This document shows, one piece after another, positions 1 through 7,700 of a DNA stretch of 32,301 nucleotides. Made by a program: the position numbers and the translations under genes. The notes beneath the pieces are model-generated. The model ran no database searches, was not told the origin of the DNA, and saw only the letters and a program-made list of their open reading frames with translations. Positions within the stretch are counted from its first letter, which is position 1, and every line of letters begins with the position of its first letter. The DNA comes from Helicobacter sp. Lineage in GTDB: Bacteria; Campylobacterota; Campylobacteria; Campylobacterales; Helicobacteraceae. The stretch covers positions 1 through 32,301 of the forward strand of contig JALEPE010000078.1 in the NCBI GenBank assembly GCA_022766795.1, in the 5' to 3' direction.

Positions 1-393
1 TTCTGCTTCTATGCAGCCTTTTGTGATTCCGCTAATCACTTCTAAAGCTGCATTTTTATCTAGTTTGCCTGTGGCGTAATAATCTAAGAAAAATAAAGGG
101 GTGGCAAAATTGCAAATTAAATCATTTACGCACATTGCAACTAAATCAATTCCAACGCTATTGAGGATTCCGCTATCAATGGCGAGTTTCAATTTCGTCC
201 CCACGCCATCGGTTGCTGCTAACATTACCGGTTCTTTATAGCCACTTGGCAGCAAAAACGCCCCGCTAAATGAGCCAATTCCGCCCAAAACATTTGTATT
301 AAAGGTTTGCTTCACAAGCCCTTTTAAATTCTCCACAAGCGCATTGCCCTCCGCAATATCTACACCAGAATCTTTGTAATTTAATTTTTCCAT
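1..393 (-). CDS. purM: Phosphoribosylformylglycinamidine cyclo-ligase (AIR synthetase), N-terminal part, cut by the window edge
   Basis: PurM closes the imidazole ring of FGAM with ATP to give aminoimidazole ribonucleotide in purine synthesis (cytosolic dimer). Only the first 131 codons are inside the window; the gene runs off the left edge. The translation begins MEKLNYKDSGVDIAEGN and contains GGIGSFSGAF, LAATDGVGTKLKLA and VAMCVNDLICNFATPLFFLDY, all standard PurM N-terminal motifs; the DGVGTK and NDL stretches belong to the nucleotide-binding half of the AIRS fold. The ATG at 393-391 is preceded by AGGAA at short spacing. A weak -10 candidate, TATCAT, lies on the minus strand at 431-426. 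It is divergent from ppk with a 134-bp gap. Identification is sure; completeness cannot be judged. Confidence 0.93.
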   Translation of the reverse strand, partial: MEKLNYKDSGVDIAEGNALVENLKGLVKQTFNTNVLGGIGSFSGAFLLPSGYKEPVMLAATDGVGTKLKLAIDSGILNSVGIDLVAMCVNDLICNFATPLFFLDYYATGKLDKNAALEVISGITKGCIEAE

Positions 394-488
394 TTCCTAA
401 GTCCAAAAGCGAATTTGTGGCTAGAATGATACACAAAATGAACTTAAACCTTGCAAATTATCCTATTTCAAGGCAATTTTAACACTGC

Positions 489-494
489 TATAAT
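489..494 (+). promoter_or_regulatory. Extended -10 promoter element for ppk
   Basis: TGC followed by TATAAT (486-494), 33 bp upstream of the ppk start. The TGN-TATAAT form matches the sigma-70 promoters of Helicobacter and Campylobacter, which often lack a clear -35. The same TGCTATAAT string occurs upstream of hom. Confidence 0.6.
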
Positions 495-527
495 ATAATA
501 AGTAAATTTCACAGCAAAGGGTTTTCA

Positions 528-2633
528 ATGTCAAATAATACTTTGAATAAATCAGCAAACTTCATCAATCGTGAGTTGTCTTGGTTGCGTTTTAATACGC
601 GTGTATTGAGTGAGGCGCAAGATTCTAACAATCCGCTTTTAGAGCGACTTAAATTTATTGCAATTTATGGCACAAACTTAGATGAATTTTATATGGTGCG
701 GGTTGCAGGATTGAAGCGACTATATAGTGCTAGAATCACAGAGAGCGGTCCTGATAGACTAACACCAAAGGAACAATTAGACGAGATTCGCAACTATCTT
801 AAATTAGAAAAACAAAGATTAGAGGCATGTTATTTTGAGATTAAAGAGGAGCTTGGAAAACTAGGATTGCATATTAAAACTTATGCACAAGGCAATAAAC
901 AAGAAAAAGCGGAATTAAAAGAATATTTTATAAATCACCTTTATCCTATTGTTGTGCCAATCGCAGTAGATGCGACACACCCATTTCCGCATTTGAATAA
1001 TCTAAGTTATGTCTTAGCATTAAAGTTGCAAAGCATAGACAATCCAAGCGAAATTAAGTTTGGTATGACAAGAATCTCAAGAATGTTGCCCGGATTTGTG
1101 CGCTTAGGTGATACTTATTTTCACACAGATTCTATTGTGGCAGAATTTACTAATGAGCTATTCCCCGGATTCAAAGTGCTGAGTTGGACATCATTTAGGG
1201 TAACTAGAAATGCGGATATGGAGATTGAAGAGGAAGAGGGCGATGACTTTATGGCGTTAATGACAGAAGGGTTGAAGTCGCGCCGCAAGGGAGAAATTAT
1301 CCGCTTAGAAATCAGCAAAACCAATGATTTGGAACTTAAAAAATTTATTGAGCAATATATCCGCGTTACGTCAGAGGATATTTATGAGTGTGAAGTGCCA
1401 ATGAATTCCAATATTCTTTGGGAGATTGTGGGCAATAAAAATTTTGCAAAATTAACTTTTCCAAATTATACTTCTAAGGTTTTACCGCCACTAGATTCTA
1501 ATGCAAATATTTTTTCTGTGCTTGATTCTCAAGATATTCTTTCATTCCAACCTTATGAGAGTTTTGATCCTGTGGTGAATTTTATCCAAAGTGCGGCAAA
1601 AGATCCTGATGTATTTTCTATCCGAATGACACTTTATCGCGTGGGCAAAAATTCTCCTATTGTTAAGGCATTGATTGAGGCTGCAGAAAATGGCAAACAA
1701 GTAACCGCGCTAGTAGAGCTTAAAGCGCGTTTTGATGAGGAGAACAACCTGCATTGGGCTAGAGCTTTAGAATCCGCAGGTGCGCACGTGATTTATGGAG
1801 TGCCCGGGCTTAAAGTCCATGCCAAAATTGCGCTTGTGATTAAGAGTATTGGAAATGAGTTGCGCGAATATGTGCATTTAAGTACAGGAAATTATAACCC
1901 AAGTACAGCCAAAATCTACACCGATATTAGCTATATGACTTCTAAACGCGAATTTACGCAAGATGCAACAAAATTATTCCATAATCTCTCTGGATTCTCG
2001 CATAAATCTAAGTTAAATACATTGCTTGCAGCACCAATGCAGATTAAGCCAAAGATTTTGGAGCTTATTGATAATGAGATCAAAATGGGTAGTGAGGGGC
2101 ATATTATTTTAAAGGCAAATTCTGTTGTGGATACCGATGTAATCTTAGCGCTTTATAAAGCGTCTAATGCTGGGGTTAAAGTGGATTTAATTGTGCGTGG
2201 AATTTGTTGTTTAAGACCGGGCATTAAAGGCGTAAGTGAGAATATCCGCGTTATTTCTATTGTTGGAAAATATTTAGAACACGCGAGAATCTATTACTTC
2301 AAACACTCTGAAGTGCCAATTTATTTTGCAAGCGCGGATTTAATGCCAAGAAACCTAGAGCGTCGCGTGGAGCTTATGACGCCGGTTTTTGAAGAAGAAC
2401 TTGCCAACAAGCTCTTTAATATTATTAAGATTCAAAGTGAGGATAATGCTAAAGCGCACGCATTAGGAGTAGATGGAGAATACAAGAAACTTAGCGCAAA
2501 AGAAGGTGAGAAGCCAATTAATAGTCAAAAAATACTAGAGGAAAATACCAATACATTATACACATCGCTTAAACGAGAAGAGAAAGCGGTGAAAGCAAAA
2601 AAACTTGCAAGTAAAATGTTTAAAGAAAGTTAA
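528..2633 (+). CDS. ppk: Polyphosphate kinase 1
   Basis: PPK1 reversibly transfers the gamma phosphate of ATP to inorganic polyphosphate and affects stress survival, motility and virulence in this group. The 701-aa length fits the family (E. coli 688 aa). The N-terminal helical domain opens with FINRELSWLRFNTRVL, and NLDEFYMVR follows near residue 50. The two catalytic PLD-like domains carry the histidines expected from E. coli PPK: H431 in KVHAKIALV (equivalent to the autophosphorylated H435), H450 in VHLSTGNYN (H454), and H585 in LEHARIYYF (H592); the 19-residue spacing between the first two is conserved. SADLMPRNLERRVELMTPV is the usual C-terminal signature. AAAGG lies upstream of the ATG at 528. 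It is monocistronic or joined weakly to gpmI: a hairpin follows the stop and gpmI has its own -10. Confidence 0.97.
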   Translation: MSNNTLNKSANFINRELSWLRFNTRVLSEAQDSNNPLLERLKFIAIYGTNLDEFYMVRVAGLKRLYSARITESGPDRLTPKEQLDEIRNYLKLEKQRLEACYFEIKEELGKLGLHIKTYAQGNKQEKAELKEYFINHLYPIVVPIAVDATHPFPHLNNLSYVLALKLQSIDNPSEIKFGMTRISRMLPGFVRLGDTYFHTDSIVAEFTNELFPGFKVLSWTSFRVTRNADMEIEEEEGDDFMALMTEGLKSRRKGEIIRLEISKTNDLELKKFIEQYIRVTSEDIYECEVPMNSNILWEIVGNKNFAKLTFPNYTSKVLPPLDSNANIFSVLDSQDILSFQPYESFDPVVNFIQSAAKDPDVFSIRMTLYRVGKNSPIVKALIEAAENGKQVTALVELKARFDEENNLHWARALESAGAHVIYGVPGLKVHAKIALVIKSIGNELREYVHLSTGNYNPSTAKIYTDISYMTSKREFTQDATKLFHNLSGFSHKSKLNTLLAAPMQIKPKILELIDNEIKMGSEGHIILKANSVVDTDVILALYKASNAGVKVDLIVRGICCLRPGIKGVSENIRVISIVGKYLEHARIYYFKHSEVPIYFASADLMPRNLERRVELMTPVFEEELANKLFNIIKIQSEDNAKAHALGVDGEYKKLSAKEGEKPINSQKILEENTNTLYTSLKREEKAVKAKKLASKMFKES

Positions 2634-2640
2634 TGGAATC

Positions 2641-2671
2641 GCGCTTGCATTATTTTTGCAAGTGCAATTTT
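2641..2671 (+). terminator. Probable terminator hairpin after ppk
   Basis: Arms GCGCTTGCA (2641-2649) and TGCAAGTGC (2657-2665) pair over 9 bp with one G-U, around a 7-nt T-rich loop, then AATTTT. It begins 7 bp after the ppk stop. The T tract is short, so termination may be partial. Confidence 0.45.
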
Positions 2672-2697
2672 AAGAAAAATTCGGTAGGATTCTAGCT

Positions 2698-2703
2698 TAC
2701 AAT
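2698..2703 (+). promoter_or_regulatory. -10 element for gpmI
   Basis: TACAAT, 23 bp upstream of the gpmI ATG and downstream of the ppk hairpin. No TGN extension (GCT precedes it). TACAAT is a common -10 variant at other genes in this window. Confidence 0.4.
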
Positions 2704-2726
2704 AATTTTTAAATTTGGAAGCATAA

Positions 2727-4196
2727 ATGAAAACAATTCTAGTCATCACAGATGGAATCGGATATAACAAAAATACATATTATAATGCTTTTTACCACGC
2801 TAAAAAACCAACTTATGATAAGCTATTTGCAGAAGTGCCTTATGGAATGATTGAGACTTCTGGGCTATCTGTCGGTCTTCCGCAAGGGCAAATGGGAAAC
2901 TCAGAAGTAGGACATATGAGTTTAGGAAGTGGTAGAGTGTTGTATCAAGATTTGGTGCGCATTAATAAAGCTATTGAGAGTGGAACACTAATACAAAATC
3001 CTGCATTAGACGCACTAAAGTCTTGTAAATGTATCCATATTATAGGATTGATGAGTGATGGAGGAGTACATAGTCATTTAGACCATATTTTAGCATTAGC
3101 AAAAGGGTTGGAATCCCAAAGTGAAATTTGGCTACATTTAATCACAGATGGGCGTGATGTTGTGCCGCAAACCGCGCCAAAGTTTTTGGAGTCTATTTTG
3201 CAGGCTAGTACAGGCAAAAATATTCGTGTCGCGAGCGTTAGCGGACGCTATTATGCAATGGATAGGGATAATCGTTGGGAGCGTGTGGAGAGGGCATACA
3301 ATGTGATTGCCTTAGGGGAGAATCTTCAAAATATTACACCGCGCGAATATTTGCAAACGCAGTTTAGGCAAGAAATTTTTGATGAATTTATTGTCCCTGC
3401 GTGTTTTAATGGTTACAATGGAATCCAAAAAGACGATGGATTAATTTTTGCAAACTTTAGAAGCGATAGGGCAAGAGAGATTGTAAGGGCTTTGGGTTAT
3501 GAGGATTTTAATGCTTTTGAGAGAAAAAAATTTACAAAGATTCCGCTTGTTACGATGACGCCCTATGATAAAGCTTTTGATTTTCCGATTCTTTTTCCTA
3601 AAGAATGTATTAAAAATACTTTATGTGAAGTGATTGCAAACTATAATTTGAGACAATTCCATACAGCAGAGACAGAGAAATATGCGCACGTAACATTCTT
3701 TTTCAATGGCGGCATTGAGGAGCCGCAAATTAATGAAACGCGCCTCTTAATCCCCTCTCCAAAGGTTGCCACTTATGATTTACAACCAGAAATGAGTGCT
3801 AAAGAAGTGGGCGATGCGGTATTGTTAGCCATTGATGAGGGCTATGACTTTGTTGTGGCTAATTTTGCAAATGGTGATATGGTAGGGCATACAGGGAATT
3901 ATGAGGCAGCCATTAAAGCTGTAGAAGCCGTAGATAATGAGCTAGGTAGAATTTATGCAAAAGCACAAGAAAATGGTTATGGATTGCTAATTACAAGTGA
4001 TCACGGGAATTGTGAGGCGATGAAAAATGAAAAGGGTGAGCCGCTTACAAACCATACGATTGGTAATGTTTGGTGTTTCATTGCGGCAAAGGGAGTTCAA
4101 TCTGTGAAAAATGGCGGGCTAAACAATATTGCTCCTAGCATTTTAAAACTAATGGAGCTTCCGATTCCTAAAGAAATGGATATGCCACTTTTCTAG
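2727..4196 (+). CDS. gpmI: 2,3-bisphosphoglycerate-independent phosphoglycerate mutase
   Basis: GpmI interconverts 3- and 2-phosphoglycerate using two Mn ions; in Helicobacter it serves mainly gluconeogenesis. The 489-aa protein belongs to the alkaline-phosphatase superfamily. D9 in VITDGIG is a metal ligand. S59 in MGNSEVGHMSLGSGR is the catalytic serine. HSHLDH and HLITDGRDVVPQ belong to the inserted phosphotransferase domain, followed by GRYYAMDRDNRWERV. The C-terminal metal motifs NGDMVGHTGN and TSDHGNCE are intact. GGAAG stands upstream of the ATG at 2727. The gene stands alone, with 80 bp to the next start and a promoter for that gene in the gap. Nothing is unusual about it. Confidence 0.97.
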   Translation: MKTILVITDGIGYNKNTYYNAFYHAKKPTYDKLFAEVPYGMIETSGLSVGLPQGQMGNSEVGHMSLGSGRVLYQDLVRINKAIESGTLIQNPALDALKSCKCIHIIGLMSDGGVHSHLDHILALAKGLESQSEIWLHLITDGRDVVPQTAPKFLESILQASTGKNIRVASVSGRYYAMDRDNRWERVERAYNVIALGENLQNITPREYLQTQFRQEIFDEFIVPACFNGYNGIQKDDGLIFANFRSDRAREIVRALGYEDFNAFERKKFTKIPLVTMTPYDKAFDFPILFPKECIKNTLCEVIANYNLRQFHTAETEKYAHVTFFFNGGIEEPQINETRLLIPSPKVATYDLQPEMSAKEVGDAVLLAIDEGYDFVVANFANGDMVGHTGNYEAAIKAVEAVDNELGRIYAKAQENGYGLLITSDHGNCEAMKNEKGEPLTNHTIGNVWCFIAAKGVQSVKNGGLNNIAPSILKLMELPIPKEMDMPLF

Positions 4197-4235
4197 GAAT
4201 TGTATGCGTTTAAACAAAAATATAAAAATTAATCG

Positions 4236-4241
4236 TATAAT
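4236..4241 (+). promoter_or_regulatory. -10 element for the cheZ-like gene
   Basis: TATAAT in an AT-rich gap between gpmI and the cheZ-like gene, 35 bp upstream of the latter's ATG. AAGGGG at the ribosome-binding position follows. Confidence 0.5.
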
Positions 4242-4276
4242 TACAAGTAATTTTTAACTTACTTCAAGGGGTAAGA

Positions 4277-4978
4277 ATGACACAAGAGGAATTAGATTCG
4301 CTGTTAAATAGCGATATGGAAGAAGTTGCGCAAGTAGACGATGAGGTTGCAGAAGGCTCAAGTAAAAAGAATGTTAGCGAATTAGATCCAAGTATCAAAC
4401 AAGAGGCAAAGGCTGATAACTTTACGATTGAACAAGATGTAAGTTGGCCTCCACCACCGCCAACTGCGGAACATAAAGTGGTGCATCAACTCGATGATGT
4501 AACGCGTGATTCTGAAATTAAAGCCACAGAGATGTTTGATAAGTTAGAAAAAATCAACAATCTTGATGCGGATGTAGAAGATGCCTTTGGAGAGGTTCAA
4601 AAGTTTATCGCTTCGCAAGAGGAATTGCTCCAAAAGTTACATTCACAATTTCCAGATTTTCACACCTTTAGTGAGCATTTAGAAAATGCAAAAAAAATTA
4701 AAACAAATGTACAGACAATTTCAGATTCCCTACAAGAAATCTCTAATATTTCATTGGACGCAATGGAGGCAATGCAATACCAAGATATTCATCGTCAAAA
4801 GATTGAGCGCGTCATTAACATTATGCGCGCACTCGCAAGGTATATGAACTCACTCTTTGAGGGCAGAATTGATGATAACAAACGCGTAAGCTCCGCAGTG
4901 CATATTCAAGGAGATAAAACAGAGAATGTTGTCAATGAAAGCGACATTGAAGCTTTAATTGCAAATTTTGGCAAATAG
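4277..4978 (+). CDS. cheZ: Remote CheZ homologue, CheY-P phosphatase
   Basis: CheZ dephosphorylates CheY-P to end a chemotactic response. This 233-aa protein has low overall similarity to enterobacterial CheZ but keeps the key features. QYQDIHRQKIERV places D170 and Q174 at the spacing of E. coli D143 and Q147 (QDxxxQ), the catalytic pair. It sits in a long helical region (about 75-195) suited to the four-helix hairpin dimer. The C-terminus SDIEALIANFGK resembles the CheY-binding tail of CheZ. A disordered acidic segment with five prolines (58-62) separates this from the N-terminus MTQEELDSLLNSD, which looks like the CheY-binding motif of FliM. From memory, H. pylori HP0170 (CheZ-HP) and C. 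jejuni Cj0700 are the same family, and HP0170 also neighbours a U32 peptidase gene. AAGGGG precedes the ATG; the next gene starts 5 bp after the stop. Confidence 0.85.
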   Translation: MTQEELDSLLNSDMEEVAQVDDEVAEGSSKKNVSELDPSIKQEAKADNFTIEQDVSWPPPPPTAEHKVVHQLDDVTRDSEIKATEMFDKLEKINNLDADVEDAFGEVQKFIASQEELLQKLHSQFPDFHTFSEHLENAKKIKTNVQTISDSLQEISNISLDAMEAMQYQDIHRQKIERVINIMRALARYMNSLFEGRIDDNKRVSSAVHIQGDKTENVVNESDIEALIANFGK

Positions 4979-4983
4979 TCTGA

Positions 4984-6300
4984 ATGCGGATTCCAGAATT
5001 ACTCTCTCCAGCAGGGAATCTTAAAAAACTAAAAATCGCTTTAGAATATGGTGCAGACGCTGTTTATGGAGGGGTGAGCCATTTTTCATTGCGCAACCGC
5101 TCGGGCAAAGAATTTGATTTTGATTCTTTCCAAGAAGGTGTGGAATATACACACCAAAAGGGCAAAAAGATTTATGTAACCATTAATGGATTCCCTTTTA
5201 ACTCTCAACTTAAACTATTGGAATCCCATATTGAAAAAATGGCTTCTTTAAATCCCGATGGATTCATCATTGCAACACCGGGCGTTGTGAAGCTATCCCG
5301 CCAAATTGCGCCACAGATTCCAATCCACCTCTCCACACAAGCTAATGTGTTAAATGTCCTAGACGCACAGGTGTTTTATGAACTTGGAGTGAAGCGCATT
5401 GTTGCCGCTAGAGAATTAAGCTTAAAAGACGCCATAGAGATTAAAAAAGCCTTACCAGATTTAGAATTGGAAATTTTTATTCACGGCTCAATGTGTTTTG
5501 CATTTTCCGGACGCTGTTTGATTTCTGCATTGCAAAATGGACGCGTGCCAAATCGTGGGAGTTGCGCGAACGATTGTCGGTTTGACTATGAATATTATGT
5601 ACGTGATGAGGAGAGCGATAAGCTTGTGCGCTTTAATGGAAAGGAATTTTACGCAAAGAATCCAGACAATGGTGTAATGATGCGCCTAGAGGAGCAAGAG
5701 GGCGTGGGAACGCATATTTTTAATGCGAAAGATTTGAATCTGTCTGCACATATTCCTACAATTCTGCAAAGCGGTGTGATTGATTCGCTAAAGATTGAGG
5801 GACGCACAAAATCAAGCTACTATGCAGGAATTACCGCTTTAGCATACAGACGCGCATTGGAGGATTATGTCAAAGGCGATTTTGTAGAATCGCGCTATGT
5901 GCGTGAGCTAGACACACTAAAGAATCGTGGTTTTAGTGATGGCTATATCATTCATCGCCCTTATGAGAAGTTGAATACACAAAACCATCTCACCGCCATT
6001 AGCGAGGGGAGCTATCAAGTCAATGCCGAAGTGAGTGAAGATGGCAAGAGTGCGCTTTGCCGCCACACAATCCGCCCTAATGAGCCAAAAGAAATTGTGA
6101 GTGCGCATTGGGATTCTATTCCAAGTGGCAAAAACGAAATGGGGGAGATTTTTGAAAAGAATGGCAAAAAATACTTGCAACTTTTTAAGATTCTGCTTGT
6201 TAATGGCAAGGAATTAGAATCTATCCATAGTGGCAATGAAAATGCCTTTCTCTTGCCCTTTGCTCTGCCACCCTTTAGCTTTTTACGACAAAAGATTTGA
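4984..6300 (+). CDS. Peptidase U32 family protein, TrhP/RlhA-type RNA hydroxylation factor
   Basis: U32 proteins were first called collagenases (PrtC), but in E. coli TrhP (YegQ) and RlhA are needed for prephenate-dependent hydroxylation of tRNA U34 or 23S rRNA C2501. This 438-aa protein is the length of TrhP (about 450 aa) rather than RlhA (about 650 aa). It opens with PELLSPAGNLKKLKIALEYG and YGADAVYGG-type motifs, typical of the TIM-barrel start. Four cysteines at HGSMCFAFSGRC and NRGSCANDCR match the Fe-S-like cluster motif of the family, followed by SLKIEGRTKS. It begins 5 bp after the CheZ stop with no strong Shine-Dalgarno sequence, so translation is probably coupled. Which RNA it acts on cannot be told from sequence; the tRNA role is an inference from length. 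Confidence 0.85.
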   Translation: MRIPELLSPAGNLKKLKIALEYGADAVYGGVSHFSLRNRSGKEFDFDSFQEGVEYTHQKGKKIYVTINGFPFNSQLKLLESHIEKMASLNPDGFIIATPGVVKLSRQIAPQIPIHLSTQANVLNVLDAQVFYELGVKRIVAARELSLKDAIEIKKALPDLELEIFIHGSMCFAFSGRCLISALQNGRVPNRGSCANDCRFDYEYYVRDEESDKLVRFNGKEFYAKNPDNGVMMRLEEQEGVGTHIFNAKDLNLSAHIPTILQSGVIDSLKIEGRTKSSYYAGITALAYRRALEDYVKGDFVESRYVRELDTLKNRGFSDGYIIHRPYEKLNTQNHLTAISEGSYQVNAEVSEDGKSALCRHTIRPNEPKEIVSAHWDSIPSGKNEMGEIFEKNGKKYLQLFKILLVNGKELESIHSGNENAFLLPFALPPFSFLRQKI

Positions 6301-6528
6301 TTCCACTTTCTGTCGTGATTCTATTGTTACAAAGCTATTTAACTAATAAAGCCTGTGCATAATACTCCATAAGGTATTGCTGTTGGGGTAGGAATTTTTA
6401 AGAAAGGAGAGAGCGACTTTGCAATTTAAGCCCCCTTTTTTAAAAAAAGATATGCAATAAAGCTTTAAGATTGTCTTTATGATTCCACTTACAAAACTAC
6501 ATGAAATTAGAATTGCAAACACATAGAG
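6301..6528. other. Gene-free gap between convergent genes
   Basis: 228 bp between the U32 gene (+) and the GT8 gene (-). It holds an AAGGAG-like string near 6405 without a usable ORF behind it, and a C5T6 run near 6430. No convincing terminator hairpin or gene remnant is visible. Confidence 0.4.
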
Positions 6529-7625
6529 CTAAGGCTTTATAAGATTTTGGAGTGCCATTTCCAAAGCTTGAATTTTTTGTGTGAAAAATGTATCCCGCAT
6601 TTTTAAGGCATCATTGAGAGATTTTGTATAATCTTGCAATGCACTTTCTTTCAAATCTTGTTGTAATCGCATTAATTCCTTGTTAAAAATTGGCGTATTT
6701 TGTGCAATCGCCCACCATTTTTGGTAACTGGTATGCGTTAAAGGCAAATAGCCATTCATTTGTGGGTCAATTTTTGTATAAACAGATTCCCAAGGCTTTG
6801 CAATGCGATTCCCGTGATAATGTAGTATCACCGGGCTTTGCATTGCTTCTTTGAAACATTCTAATGTGTAAGGGAGATAAACATCCCCGCCGTTAAAATT
6901 AATATTGAGTCCATTTTCAAGCGCAAATTGATAAAGAAAACCTAGATTCCACTTGGGATTTAATTTTAAAATTCTATTTTTGGCAACAGCATTGATAGTG
7001 TCTTGATCGTGGTATTGGACTTGATAAGTAGATAGAAATTGGAATATCTTTGTTTCTAATTGTTCTTTGCGCCATTGCTGCAAGTTTAGTAGCATTACGC
7101 CTGAATTAAAATATTCTGCATTGGGATTAAAATTGTAAGGTTGTGTGGATAAAATGGGAGACAAAGACTTGTTGGTGTTAAAGTCGCCCACTGCGGCAAG
7201 TAGATTATCTCCTAACGCAATAGCAAAAATATCACGCAAATCGGATAGGGCAAATAAATCTACATCTAAATAAAGACATTGTGCAATGTTTTTAGGTAAG
7301 ATAGAAGCTGCTTTTAGTCGCAAATATGCGGTGTATTTGCCGTGTAATTTAGGGCAGTTTTGGAACTCTTTATCGCTAATGGGATAGATTAGAATCTCGC
7401 AAGGGTAAGTGTTGTCAAGAGATTTTGCAAGGGCTTGGAATTTTTCTTGTGTAGTTTGTGTGAGATTTTCTGTCAAAATATGAAACACATATTTTTCATT
7501 CTTTTTATGGGAGTTAGTTTGCCCCCCCCCAATTTTTTACTATTTGTCGCTTGGATAATGCTTGTGATTGTAACTGCGCAATATTTAGCATAGGCATCAT
7601 TAATATTAAAGACAATGTGGAACAA
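6529..7625 (-). CDS. Phase-variable glycosyltransferase family 8 protein, frame OFF at a G9 tract
   Basis: GT8 enzymes are retaining, metal-dependent galactosyl/glucosyltransferases that in Helicobacter and Campylobacter extend lipooligosaccharide. The long open part (6529-7488) carries the DxD motif LYLDVDL (about residues 121-123 of the repaired protein), FNSGVMLLNLQQW, HDQDTINAV and the C-terminal HYHGNRIAKPW typical of GT8. The missing N-terminus is upstream in another frame: TTG at 7625 opens a reading frame LFHIVFNINDAYAKYCAVTI, the normal GT8 start, which runs into nine Gs (7530-7522, minus strand) and then stops at a TGA. With ten Gs the two frames join into 365 aa. AAAGGA lies 6 nt before the TTG, and an extended -10 lies 37 nt upstream. 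I treat this as a contingency gene in the OFF state, not a dead gene. A short product from GTG 7488 would lack the nucleotide-binding strand. Confidence 0.85.
7522..7530 (-). repeat. Homopolymer tract G9 (minus strand), phase-variation switch of the GT8 gene
   Basis: Nine consecutive C on the plus strand, near codon 32 of the GT8 gene. Tracts of this length mutate by slipped-strand mispairing in Helicobacter and Campylobacter. A count of 7, 10 or 13 restores the frame; 9 does not. Confidence 0.85.
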
Positions 7626-7661
7626 TTAGAATCCTTTGTTTTTAGTTAAACTTAAAATTTT

Positions 7662-7667
7662 ATTGTA
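7662..7667 (-). promoter_or_regulatory. Extended -10 promoter element for the GT8 gene
   Basis: Minus-strand TGT-TACAAT (7670-7662), 36 bp upstream of the TTG at 7625 and downstream of the ABC-F stop. Its position supports the TTG as the real start and the gene as separately transcribed. Confidence 0.5.
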
Positions 7668-7700
7668 ACATAAATGCTCACATTACTGCACTTTAAAAAC

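Noticed and set aside
6425..6445. C5T6A7 run as another phase-variation tract
   Set aside because: Five C are too few and no gene spans the run.
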